The translations under genes were made by a program, and so were the position numbers. Under the pieces are notes generated by a model. It had not been told where the DNA came from. It made no database searches and saw nothing but the letters and a program-made list of their open reading frames with translations. A stretch of DNA of 64,000 nt. It comes from a virus. The DNA is taken from the IMG/VR virus record IMGVR_UViG_3300027280_000002, positions 47,330 to 111,329 of that record. One strand, 5' to 3'. Each line of letters begins with the position of its first letter. Position 1 is the first letter of the stretch. Below, piece by piece: positions 9,303 through 18,045 of the stretch.

Positions 9303-9869
9303 ATGGCAGCTAATTTTCAGTTAGATCTTATTGTTCCTCCAAGTTATAGTGTAAATCTACTTGCTGTTACAGATGCATCTGTCTATCCAGACAGCCCTCC
9401 TGTAGTATCAGCACCTAGTATTGAGATTCAAATTCCTGGATTTGGAACAAAGATAATCCCTTTTATACCTTTAGATACAAACATTTTTGCGTCAGATACC
9501 TTAGGCATTACTGAAGCTGGATGTAAACAACCTATTCCAGATGGAATTTACCATTTGAAATATTCGGTTGCACCTTCATATTTAAACTATGTTGAGAAAA
9601 CAATTATGCGCATAGACAAACTTCAAGAGAAATTTGACAATGCATTTTTAAAACTTAACATGATGGAGTGTGCTAGTGAAATAAAAACACAGTCAAGTGT
9701 TACATTAAATACAATTAATTTCTTTATTCAAGGCTCTGTAGCAGCTGCTAACAATTGTGCTGAAAAGGAATCAACAACATTATATAATCAAGCTAGTAAC
9801 ATGCTTGATACATTTATAAAATCAAACTGTGGTTGTACAGGTAACAACTACACAATAAACTTTCATTAA
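9303..9869 (+). CDS. Small conserved virion protein preceding the adhesin genes
   Basis: I set the start at ATG 9303 (MAANFQLDLI, 188 residues), because the longer frame from GTG 9258 would run through the terminator stem. The N-terminal half is beta-rich and Pro-rich, with strands typical of small virion base proteins (PDGIYHLKYSVAPS). The C-terminal half is helical (KTIMRIDKLQEKFDNAFLKL), with several Cys (MECASE, NNCAEKE, SNCGCTG near the end). It has no catalytic motif. The gene lies 2 bases before the next tiny Cys-rich gene and close to the 1200-residue adhesin, so it probably anchors or assembles that fibre. The pairing with a following protein that starts SPRLTNCKECA is one I recall from other Bacteroidota phages. 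Confidence 0.55.
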   Translation: MAANFQLDLIVPPSYSVNLLAVTDASVYPDSPPVVSAPSIEIQIPGFGTKIIPFIPLDTNIFASDTLGITEAGCKQPIPDGIYHLKYSVAPSYLNYVEKTIMRIDKLQEKFDNAFLKLNMMECASEIKTQSSVTLNTINFFIQGSVAAANNCAEKESTTLYNQASNMLDTFIKSNCGCTGNNYTINFH

Positions 9870-9871
9870 TT

Positions 9872-9970
9872 ATGGCGCAATGTGCAGGATGTGGAGCTCA
9901 GGTGGGATGTGGTTGTAGACTAAGTAACGGTCTATGCAGCACCTGTCAGCCCAAAGTAAATAAAAAGTAA
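9872..9970 (+). CDS. 32-residue Cys-rich mini-protein
   Basis: A short frame, ATG 9872 to TAA 9970, encodes 32 residues with seven Cys: pattern C-x2-C-x5-GCGC followed by CSTC near the end. The spacing suggests a small zinc-ribbon or disulfide-bonded knuckle. It starts 2 bases after the previous stop and has an ATTATGG start context like its neighbours. The dense pattern of Cys and Gly is not expected by chance in AT-rich DNA, so I regard it as a real gene. Function unknown; a structural cap or assembly cofactor for the neighbouring fibre proteins is an inference. No promoter of its own is visible. Confidence 0.6.
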   Translation: MAQCAGCGAQVGCGCRLSNGLCSTCQPKVNKK

Positions 9971-9988
9971 AGTAAAAAAGTAAGACAT

Positions 9989-12900
9989 ATGTTATCACCA
10001 AGACTAACGAATTGTAAAGAATGTGCAAACATTCCTGATTTACTTAGAAAAATAGATTGTAAATTAGCAGAGCTAGGAAACAACTTATACAACAATGTTG
10101 TATTTATGTTGAACAGACCTATTGCTGTTAGTCAGATTTCAGAACTGTTAGTATACAAACGTGTACTAACTTTTCGTTATTGTGATACACATTATGCATC
10201 AGGATGTCCGGAGGTAAGTACAGAAGATATTGCAAGCAAGGTTATTCGTCTTACTGCTGGTTGTGTTTCATTATGTAATGAACCTACAGTGTGTGAGATT
10301 ACAACATGTGCTATAATTCCTTGTCCTAATCCAACAACAACAACTACAAGTACCTCTAGTACCAGCACTACTACAACCACTAGCACCACAGCAACACCAA
10401 CCACCACCACTACTACAACGATAACCCCAGATTGTAGAATAGAAGGATGCTTTGATATTATAGCTTTATCTACTACAACTACTTCAACATCTTCAACATC
10501 TTCGACTACTACTACTAGTACAACTGTTGTACCGTTTGATTGTGCAGAGCCATTTAACTTAAGTTCTCCTGAAGCCTTTCCTAATGCTATCACTGGAAAT
10601 GGAACTAAAGTATTGAGTAATGGAGTTTTGCTAACTACATCGTATACTCCAAATACGTTTAACCAACCTCCTATCTATGTAGCTGGCGTCCCAGGCACAA
10701 CAGAAGTATGTAATGGAGCATATGTAACTTCTCAGTCTGGTGGACAAGGAACATTGTCAATGCGTGGAGGTTCAACTGTTGTAATGGACTTTAATCCTCC
10801 AATAAATGCTATAGCGCTTGTCACTCAGGGTTATGGTTCTAGTAAAGATCCATCAGCGCAAGAGACTGTGGTTATAACATCTACTGATGTAATTGTTGCT
10901 ACTGAATTAACAGCATGTGGTGACTATGCAACAACACAAATAAGTCAAAATGAAATTAATTTAACTGGATCACAAGCTCTTTATCCAAACTATTCTGCAG
11001 GAGTTACAGCAATTTCACCAATTAGTGGAGGTATAAGTCAATTACAAATTACAATTAACCCACCTGCTGATGCATTAGCTGGTATTGGTTTTGATTTTTA
11101 TGTATGTCCTGGCAGTAGTCCAATAACTACGACAACAACTAGCACGTCTAGTACAACTACTACTACAACAAGTAGTTCAACTAGTACAACTACTAGTACG
11201 ACTACAATTGTACCAACAACAACTACAACTACAACAATTGCTGCATGTGTGGATTGTATTCCTAGTGATGTAACAATTGGAACACAAACCTGGAGTAAGT
11301 GTAATTTAAATGTTGATACATATTTAAATGGTGATCCAATTCCAGAAGTAACAGACCCAAGTGCTTGGGTAGGATTAACTACAGGAGCTTGGTGTTACCA
11401 TAGCAATGATTCTGCAAATGAACCAACTTATGGAAAATTATATAATTGGTTTGCTGTTAATGATCCAAGAGGGTTAGCTCCTGCAGGTTATCATATTCCA
11501 ACTAATGATGAACTAATTACATTAATTAATTATATTGACCCAGCTTCATCAGGAGGTGCAACTGTACCAAATAATGCAGGAGGTCCATTAAAAGAAGTAC
11601 AATTCTGTCATTGGGATGCACCTAATACTGCAGCAACAAATAGTTCAGGTTTCACAGGTCTTCCAGGAGGTTTTCGTGAGCCTCTCTCTGGGGTGTTTGG
11701 TGGTATTAATGAGGGTGGTACATGGTGGAGTAGTACAGACGAGATAGTAGGGCCTGATGCTTTTGCTTTTAGTTTATACAATAATCAGACTTGGGCGTAT
11801 AGAAATGACTGGAATCAAAATCACGGTTATTCAGTTCGTCTAATAAAAGATACAGGAACTACAACAACCACCACTTTAGCACCAACAACCACTACAACTA
11901 GTACATCTAGTACATCAACTACAACTAGTACAACAACTGTTGCTCCTACTACAACTAGTACAACAACTGTTGCTCCTACTACCACTACTACAACTACAGT
12001 GGTGGCACCAACAACAACTACAACCACAACGGTAACACCTACTACAACTACAACAACAACTATTACACCACTAGTTGGATGTCTAGAGTTTGACTATTTA
12101 AGTCTTATAGTTAGTAGCGATTGGATTCTAGATCCACCTACTGACTCTCTATTTGCTCGAGCAGATTATTTTACAGGACCAACTACAAACACAACAAGTT
12201 ATACCAACTGGTCTCAAGTTCCAAATACCAACTATGATGTAGTATTTAATATAGGAGGAGTAGACTATACAGCAGTGTATCAATTTATCAATGTTGGAAC
12301 TGGAGGAGTTACTGTTCCTTATGGTAAATTTAGTGTTAACAGTGTCAACTTCTCAGCTATGTCTACATTCCAATTTTCAAAGATAGATGCAAATGGTAAT
12401 GACTTATCATCAATACTTTCTACCTTTGATCATACAACTGGAGATGGTTATAAAGTTACTGCATATGGAGATTGTACAACACCAACAACAACAACTACAA
12501 CCACTGTAGCTCCAACAACAACAACTACAACCACCTTACCTGTTTTCCTTTGTACAGATCCACTACTAACAGTATCTTTACCTGATGGAATTGTAGGAGA
12601 TCCACTGAATGGAAGTGTTGTATATGATGGACTCAATCTAGCTATAACTGGTTACACTTATGGTGGGGGTAATACAACTGTATATATTGCTGGAACAGTT
12701 GCTTATACGCTTGCATTTATTGTTCCTTCAGGATATAGTAACTCAGGATCTGCTACTGGTTGCGCTGTTGCAGCAACTGGTACAACACCAACAACTACAA
12801 CTACAACAACTGTTGCTCCTACTACTACAACTACAACCACTAGTGCAAAAAGCTACGATATTAATTGGCAAGTTGATGGAGGAGGAAATGGATTTAAAGA

Positions 12901-13591
12901 AGCAGAATTACAATTATTTAAAAATGGAGCGAGTGTAGTAACTCAAGTTATTACTAATGGCACGCCTTCGGTACAAGGATTGTTTTCAAGTTCTAACGGT
13001 GATGTTATTAATGCTAAACTTACTACTAAGAACTTAACAAGTGAAGAGACTCAAGTGCAGAATAGTTTTTCATTGATAGGAGCAGGAGGTGGAGGTCTGC
13101 AAGAATTAGATACAGGTATACTACAACCACCTGCTGGTGGAGTCACAAATTCACTTGCGACTAGTTTTAGTACTGGATATACTCAACCTGGTGTTACTAA
13201 TGGTCCTTTATTATTATTTAAAGTAAATCAAGAACAAATAGCATCATCTGAAATTACTATGTCGCTTACTAATAACGGTGCTAATTTTAACTTTGAAATA
13301 GAAGATAATGATCAGCCAGGTGATCCTGTAGTATTGAGTATACCAACAACTGGTCCACTTTGGAATGGTAATTATTATTATGACTTCTTAGTTGGTAGAG
13401 AATATACAGTTACATTTCCATATTCAAACAACGAAGTTGGAGGTGTATCTACTGAACTAGTTATAAGCGGTGGTGGAATGACACCATTTAGCGATCAGGT
13501 GGATAATCCTTCTGGTTCAGTAAACACTATAACCCATACATTTACAGTATTAAATGCTACATCAATAGTAATTGAAGCATTTGAATATTAA
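9989..13591 (+). CDS. Multidomain adhesin with Thr-rich linkers and a FISUMP (C-type-lectin-like) domain
   Basis: The 1200 residues are arranged as beads on a string. Residues 1-110 form a Cys-containing base (SPRLTNCKECANIPDLLRK) likely to dock on the virion. Then come globular domains separated by linkers of mainly Thr with some Ser/Pro/Ala, at about residues 115-150, 160-180, 380-415, 622-695, 830-850 and 930-950. Residues about 420-620 form a clear FISUMP domain: start TIGTQTWSKCNLNVDTY, then GKLYNWFAV, PAGYHIPTNDEL, GLPGGFRE, WWSSTDE and YSVRLIKD. That family has a C-type-lectin-like fold and is used for ligand binding. The last 250 residues contain Ig-like strands. Threonine linkers are potential glycosylation sites and keep domains apart. 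Likely role: receptor-binding fibre; the receptor is unknown. Confidence 0.75.
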   Translation: MLSPRLTNCKECANIPDLLRKIDCKLAELGNNLYNNVVFMLNRPIAVSQISELLVYKRVLTFRYCDTHYASGCPEVSTEDIASKVIRLTAGCVSLCNEPTVCEITTCAIIPCPNPTTTTTSTSSTSTTTTTSTTATPTTTTTTTITPDCRIEGCFDIIALSTTTTSTSSTSSTTTTSTTVVPFDCAEPFNLSSPEAFPNAITGNGTKVLSNGVLLTTSYTPNTFNQPPIYVAGVPGTTEVCNGAYVTSQSGGQGTLSMRGGSTVVMDFNPPINAIALVTQGYGSSKDPSAQETVVITSTDVIVATELTACGDYATTQISQNEINLTGSQALYPNYSAGVTAISPISGGISQLQITINPPADALAGIGFDFYVCPGSSPITTTTTSTSSTTTTTTSSSTSTTTSTTTIVPTTTTTTTIAACVDCIPSDVTIGTQTWSKCNLNVDTYLNGDPIPEVTDPSAWVGLTTGAWCYHSNDSANEPTYGKLYNWFAVNDPRGLAPAGYHIPTNDELITLINYIDPASSGGATVPNNAGGPLKEVQFCHWDAPNTAATNSSGFTGLPGGFREPLSGVFGGINEGGTWWSSTDEIVGPDAFAFSLYNNQTWAYRNDWNQNHGYSVRLIKDTGTTTTTTLAPTTTTTSTSSTSTTTSTTTVAPTTTSTTTVAPTTTTTTTVVAPTTTTTTTVTPTTTTTTTITPLVGCLEFDYLSLIVSSDWILDPPTDSLFARADYFTGPTTNTTSYTNWSQVPNTNYDVVFNIGGVDYTAVYQFINVGTGGVTVPYGKFSVNSVNFSAMSTFQFSKIDANGNDLSSILSTFDHTTGDGYKVTAYGDCTTPTTTTTTTVAPTTTTTTTLPVFLCTDPLLTVSLPDGIVGDPLNGSVVYDGLNLAITGYTYGGGNTTVYIAGTVAYTLAFIVPSGYSNSGSATGCAVAATGTTPTTTTTTTVAPTTTTTTTSAKSYDINWQVDGGGNGFKEAELQLFKNGASVVTQVITNGTPSVQGLFSSSNGDVINAKLTTKNLTSEETQVQNSFSLIGAGGGGLQELDTGILQPPAGGVTNSLATSFSTGYTQPGVTNGPLLLFKVNQEQIASSEITMSLTNNGANFNFEIEDNDQPGDPVVLSIPTTGPLWNGNYYYDFLVGREYTVTFPYSNNEVGGVSTELVISGGGMTPFSDQVDNPSGSVNTITHTFTVLNATSIVIEAFEY
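10336..12840 (+). repeat. Threonine-codon repeats encoding linkers
   Basis: At least six blocks of ACN codons (with AGT/TCT Ser and CCA/CCT Pro) encode linkers inside the 1200-residue adhesin, notably 10336-10435, 10465-10530, 11125-11240, 11855-12070, 12475-12540 and 12780-12842. The codons are mixed (ACA, ACT, ACC, ACG), so protein sequence is kept while exact DNA repeats are broken up. Similar blocks occur at 15235-15265, 15530-15595, 17950-17980, 19625-19705, 20060-20135, 20185-20205, 30395-30450 and 31700-31750. They are natural sites for recombination between fibre genes. Antisense frames over them read as Val-rich and are artefacts. Confidence 0.85.
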
Positions 13592-13613
13592 TAACAAATA
13601 AAATAAAAAAATT

Positions 13614-14696
13614 ATGTCAACACAAAATTGCTCAAATTGTTATAACGGATGCACTGAAATTACTTCAGACAGATGTGTTAAATATACAGGAGTAGATGTT
13701 CCTATTTTAGGAATACAGACTGGGGACTCTCTATCTTTTGTAGAGCAGGCTATTATAACTTTCTTAAGTTCTACAATTGATGGAACAGGAGTATTTCCTA
13801 TAATACAACCAACTGATATATGTCCAATCGTAGAAGCTAACTTGCCAGTATGTGATCCGCTTTCTTTAAACAATTATCTTACAGGTATAGTTCAAACTAT
13901 CTGTAACTTAAATGAACAAATACAACTTATAGAAGAAAGTGAACCAACCAGTGCATATGAGGTAGGATGTGTGTCAGGAGTAACAGATAACACTTCTACT
14001 CAAGATGTTTTACAACAAACTATAGTAAAGTTATGTGAAGTTGAGCAATCACTAAATACTTTCATTACAGATGTTACTACTAACTATGTAAGAATCGTTG
14101 ATATAAATACATATATAGATAACTATTTTAACACTAACCCTACACAACAATTAATAAATAATAGAATGGTTCCATTCTCTGCTCAACCTTATTTTGGAGA
14201 CTTGTCTCCATTTAGTCAGTCAGGAGCTGGTATAGGCGTTTGGGATAGAATCTTTTTATGTAATGGGCAAAATGGAACACCTGATCTTAGAGGAAGAGTA
14301 CCAGTTGGTACTACTAGTGGAATGGGAGGAGCTTCGTTAGATTCTGCAGTTGACCCTAATGTAGCTGGAAACCCAACATATAATCTTAATACTCCTGTTG
14401 GAACTAACAGTGTTACATTAGGTATTACACAAATACCTTCACATACACATACAATTACCATTGGACCATCAACGCCTACAATAACCCCTACAGGAAAGGC
14501 AGCAGGACCTTACGTTGGTAATAATATTGGTGGAGGATTTAAAGGTGGGGATAATGACTTTAAAATGAGATCGTTTGTAGCAGATCCCCTTCCACCGCAT
14601 TCACATTCTGCTACAATAAATCCGACAGGTGGAGGATTATCACATGATAATTTTCAACCTGGCCTTGGATCATATTATATAATTTACATACCTTAA
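13614..14696 (+). CDS. Tail collar-domain fibre protein
   Basis: This 360-residue protein has three parts. Residues 1-55 form a Cys/YTG module (NCSNCYNGC, then RCVKYTGVDVPILGIQTGD) shared with other fibre genes here. Residues 60-185 are a helical, Asn-rich stalk. Residues about 190-360 contain a tail collar domain: WDRIFLCNGQNGTPDLRGRV, then QIPSHTHTITIG, and the C-terminal HSHSATINP and SYYIIYIP. The same signature occurs in short tail fibres such as T4 gp12, where the His pairs bind a metal at the trimer axis; that role is known for the family and inferred here. The protein likely forms a trimeric receptor-binding fibre tip. It follows the large adhesin by 22 bases. Confidence 0.8.
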   Translation: MSTQNCSNCYNGCTEITSDRCVKYTGVDVPILGIQTGDSLSFVEQAIITFLSSTIDGTGVFPIIQPTDICPIVEANLPVCDPLSLNNYLTGIVQTICNLNEQIQLIEESEPTSAYEVGCVSGVTDNTSTQDVLQQTIVKLCEVEQSLNTFITDVTTNYVRIVDINTYIDNYFNTNPTQQLINNRMVPFSAQPYFGDLSPFSQSGAGIGVWDRIFLCNGQNGTPDLRGRVPVGTTSGMGGASLDSAVDPNVAGNPTYNLNTPVGTNSVTLGITQIPSHTHTITIGPSTPTITPTGKAAGPYVGNNIGGGFKGGDNDFKMRSFVADPLPPHSHSATINPTGGGLSHDNFQPGLGSYYIIYIP

Positions 14697-14708
14697 AATA
14701 AAAACAAA

Positions 14709-15020
14709 ATGGCATACTTACCTGTAAATCCTTGTTGCACAGATGTAGTTTCAAACACTCCTTGTGGATGTTCAAGCACTACAAGCAATAATCCTTGTGC
14801 AACTGGGGTACATTATTCAAAGTCTATTACATACAATGGACCTGTATTACCTTGTTCAAATGTGCAACCTTGTGATGATTTAAACATTGCTTTGTCTAAA
14901 ATTGACGCAATTATTTGTACATTGGTAAACCAACAAGCAATCAATACATCTGAAATTGCTACTATAAAGCAGCAAGTAATAAGTATAAATCAAACATTAA
15001 CAACTTGTTGTGACTCATAA
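14709..15020 (+). CDS. Small Cys-rich fibre-base protein
   Basis: 103 residues. The first half is very Cys-rich (NPCCTDVV, TPCGCSS, NPCATG, LPCSNVQPCDD) and includes a YNGPVLPC stretch that matches the YxG module of the neighbouring collar fibre. The second half (DDLNIALSKIDAIICTLVNQ and following) is a heptad-like helix, probably a trimeric coiled coil, ending in CCDS. It has no enzymatic signature. It overlaps the next start by one base (TAATG). It looks like a free-standing docking and trimerisation unit, possibly a connector or a cap at an unoccupied fibre site; that role is inferred. Confidence 0.6.
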   Translation: MAYLPVNPCCTDVVSNTPCGCSSTTSNNPCATGVHYSKSITYNGPVLPCSNVQPCDDLNIALSKIDAIICTLVNQQAINTSEIATIKQQVISINQTLTTCCDS

Positions 15021-15268
15021 TGGAAGCAATCTTAACACTAAATACAGCAGGAAATAATACTGGATCTTTTAATCTGTTTTCAGACGTAGATGGATTTAGT
15101 GTTGCTTTTCAAACAAATGTAACTAAAACCCAGTTATTGAATGGGTATACAGCTGTGATGCCTGATTACACTACTATAGTAAAAGTAGCATCAGGTTCAG
15201 TTTGTAAAAATAGTATTGAGATAACACTAGAACAAACAACCACAACAACCACCACAATAACACCGTAG
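15020..15268 (+). CDS. Stand-alone copy of the GPF/LFS module with Thr tail
   Basis: 82 residues made of a single small beta module (key pattern G-S-F-N-L-F-S, then F-Q-T-N-V, L-L-N-G-Y, a Thr-Val strand and a Cys-Lys-Asn turn) followed by seven Thr and ITP. The same module begins three longer proteins at 15273, 19407 and 20772, and a diverged form is at 20515 and 31927. Here nothing follows the Thr linker, so the protein may be the remnant of a longer adhesin or a functional short form. The stop is TAG and the next ATG starts 4 bases later. It could have lost its C-terminal domain through recombination in the Thr repeat. Confidence 0.6.
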   Translation: MEAILTLNTAGNNTGSFNLFSDVDGFSVAFQTNVTKTQLLNGYTAVMPDYTTIVKVASGSVCKNSIEITLEQTTTTTTTITP

Positions 15269-15272
15269 GACA

Positions 15273-18038
15273 ATGACAATACTTATAACATTAACTTTAG
15301 CAGGCATAGATACAGGTCCATTTGATCTATATTCTGATGCAGATAATTATCAAAATGCATTTGAGACTAATGTTTCCAGACAAGATCTATTGAATGGTTA
15401 CACTTCTAATAATGCCCCTGTTGGAACTACTACTGTTAGGTTAGATAGTACAAATCAGACTTGCGGTTCAGTGGATATATATTCTTGTGTTAGACCAAAT
15501 TGTGATTTTACAGGAGAGATAATTTGTGATATTACAACAACTACAACCAGTACATCTTCATCTTCAACTACAACTACTACTACTACATCAAGTGGACCTG
15601 GACCAATTACTTCACTATGTCTTTGGTCAACTCTTAACGAAGGAACCTCCGGAGAACTAGGAGTATATAATATAGACACCAATGTAGTAACTACAGTATT
15701 AGTTCCTAATGACTTTTTAGTAACCCAAGGTGTAACTAGACCTATATGTAGTACACAAAATAAACTTTGGTTAGCTAGTGAAACAGACCTTACCCAGAAC
15801 AACTTTATAATTAGAGAATATGATGTAACTTTTACATCAGGTAATGTAGGTTTATCTTTTACAAGAGACATTACTGTTAGCACACAAGGTATCCTATCAT
15901 ACCCTGGTTATTCTAGAGTTGGTTCTGAATGTACGGCACTAACTGCTATTAATGATACAAGTATAATAATAGTTTTTGGTGGACCAACTGCTACTGTTAT
16001 TTCACCAGATGTATGGGGTTTTACTATTGATATAAGTCAAACAGGTAATATTGCTAAAAATCTAACATCTAGTATTGGAAGAACTGTTAAACCTGTAATA
16101 AATACCTATGGTAAGGTTGTTTCAAACCCTAGACTACTATATCTTAATAACGGTGATGTTATTACTAGTATGAGGATGGATGGCGAAGTTGATGGTCCTT
16201 ATAATGGGAATTATCTACAACAATACAACATTTCAAATAATGATCGTATAACTGGAACTATGAAGTTGCAGGATTTAGGCATTCCAGAATTTACCGTTAA
16301 TTACACTTCTGAGAAATATATAGATATATTCTCAATAAATAGTAAATTATATGCTCTTCAACCAGAATTAAATAGAGTATATGAAATATCACAAACTCCT
16401 GACTACCAACAACAATCATCAAATCTTGTAGGTACAAATGTAAAAAGTTTATCTACAACTAGTGGTTGTGCAGATATTACCCTTTATGCAGAACCAGAAT
16501 GTGAATCTACTACAATACCTAATATGTACGACCAAGCAGGAGATGTGTACATAGGTCCAGTACCGTTTACGTATGCAGGTGTGACTGTTATGGCTAGTAG
16601 TACACTTGCTGCTGGATCTAACGGAATTGTTGGTACTGGTGGAGGGGTGACACTATATAAGTTGTGCGCTTATACTGGACTAGTTATAGCCTATGACTTT
16701 GTTGTTCAAGGGTCCGTATTTGAAATTATACTAACGTTTGCTCAACCTGTAAATAATATTCCAATAACAGCTGCAGTACTAAATACCGTATTAACTGAAG
16801 AAGGTGAATTTAGTAATGGAGACATTTATCAAGTAGATACAAATACAGAAACTCCAACTCTTTCAATATCGACAGGTTATGGAGTTAAGGTTATTGGTAA
16901 CCAGTTTGGAGGAATAGATTATTATAATAATGACAATAATGGAGAGTTTATTGTAACTTGTGAAACTGACTATACTATATTAACTTTATCAGGACAAGCT
17001 CCTACTGGTGGACCAGTTGGATTAGGATGTACTGTACCACCTCTAAATTGTAATAGAATATTTAGTGAACCTAGTCAAGGAAGAGACTGTGTTCCTGGAG
17101 TGTGTGCTCCTCAAAACAACTGGCCATCTTCAGGTCCTGAATATAAAAAGCTCTACTCACACAATGTTGCAACAGGAGTTTTAGAAGAAATACCATACCC
17201 AGCAGCAAGCGCTTTCACGACTCCTAACAGTGATGTTAGTGAAACTTATTTAATAAATCAACTACTGTTAACAAATGCAGAAAGTCTTACAACAAGTTTT
17301 AGATTTGCAAGATATAGATATAATGAGTCATCAACTGGGGTACCTCAAAACCTTGATTGGGACGGCATAGTTTATGAAATAGATAAAAATGATTTACCTG
17401 GTGTATTTAGTAATTTTATATATGGACTAAGTGCAATTAATGATGATGTAATAAGTCTTAATTACCAACGCACTACTGCAGGTGGTGGTGGTCACATGGT
17501 GGTTGAAGCACAATTTGTACCAGGATCTACAACATTAGCAATAACTGAAAAATTTACAATACCTGAGCCATTTAATGGAGGTAGTGAGAGTGTAGTAACT
17601 CTTAACGAAGATGGAACACCAAATAAATTTATAGCTTTACGATCAAACGAACCTGTGATAATTTCACAATTTGATTATGCTACAGGTAATTTTGAAGGTG
17701 ATGTTGAATTATCTGCTCCAGGAAACCCTGAAAACTATAGAACTGGAGGAGACATGTGTGTAATTGGTGACTTCTTATATATTTCTATAAAAGATTTACC
17801 TAATAATAACACTGACTTATGGAAGGTTAGTTTCGATACACTAGAATGGAGCATTGCAGAGTCTGATGATAGTTATAATGGTGGAAGTTCAGGAAGTAAA
17901 CCAAGCTGTAGAATAAGTAATGGATTTACATCATTTGATCCACCGCCATCTACTACAACTACTAGTACAACAACAGGGCTGCCAGCAGGAGTAAAAACAA
18001 TATGGACTACATTTTCAGCCTACACATCCCCAATATAA
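15273..18038 (+). CDS. Large adhesin: GPF/LYS module, Thr linker, beta-propeller-like body
   Basis: 921 residues. Residues 1-80 are the recurrent module (GPFDLYSDADNY, FETNV, LLNGYTS, GTTTVRL, TCGSVDI). Residues about 88-108 are a Thr/Ser linker. The body to about residue 895 is beta-rich with repeated units of the type LYVYNI/KLWLASE/ITSMRMDGEVDG, an arrangement like the blades of a propeller or of secreted binding proteins. Two sub-bodies are visible, split near residue 410 by a Cys-containing stretch (ECESTTIPNMYDQAGDVYIG), the second restarting near residue 590. A short Thr linker (SDPPPSTTTTSTTT-like, about 892-905) precedes a short C-terminus. A receptor- or polysaccharide-binding tail protein is the likely role. 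No glycosidase residues stand out. Confidence 0.6.
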   Translation: MTILITLTLAGIDTGPFDLYSDADNYQNAFETNVSRQDLLNGYTSNNAPVGTTTVRLDSTNQTCGSVDIYSCVRPNCDFTGEIICDITTTTTSTSSSSTTTTTTTSSGPGPITSLCLWSTLNEGTSGELGVYNIDTNVVTTVLVPNDFLVTQGVTRPICSTQNKLWLASETDLTQNNFIIREYDVTFTSGNVGLSFTRDITVSTQGILSYPGYSRVGSECTALTAINDTSIIIVFGGPTATVISPDVWGFTIDISQTGNIAKNLTSSIGRTVKPVINTYGKVVSNPRLLYLNNGDVITSMRMDGEVDGPYNGNYLQQYNISNNDRITGTMKLQDLGIPEFTVNYTSEKYIDIFSINSKLYALQPELNRVYEISQTPDYQQQSSNLVGTNVKSLSTTSGCADITLYAEPECESTTIPNMYDQAGDVYIGPVPFTYAGVTVMASSTLAAGSNGIVGTGGGVTLYKLCAYTGLVIAYDFVVQGSVFEIILTFAQPVNNIPITAAVLNTVLTEEGEFSNGDIYQVDTNTETPTLSISTGYGVKVIGNQFGGIDYYNNDNNGEFIVTCETDYTILTLSGQAPTGGPVGLGCTVPPLNCNRIFSEPSQGRDCVPGVCAPQNNWPSSGPEYKKLYSHNVATGVLEEIPYPAASAFTTPNSDVSETYLINQLLLTNAESLTTSFRFARYRYNESSTGVPQNLDWDGIVYEIDKNDLPGVFSNFIYGLSAINDDVISLNYQRTTAGGGGHMVVEAQFVPGSTTLAITEKFTIPEPFNGGSESVVTLNEDGTPNKFIALRSNEPVIISQFDYATGNFEGDVELSAPGNPENYRTGGDMCVIGDFLYISIKDLPNNNTDLWKVSFDTLEWSIAESDDSYNGGSSGSKPSCRISNGFTSFDPPPSTTTTSTTTGLPAGVKTIWTTFSAYTSPI

Positions 18039-18045
18039 ATAAGCT

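Noticed and set aside
10192-12636. Antisense frames rich in Val over the Thr linkers
   Set aside because: They are the reverse complement of ACN repeats (GTN codons) and have no start context or known domain.
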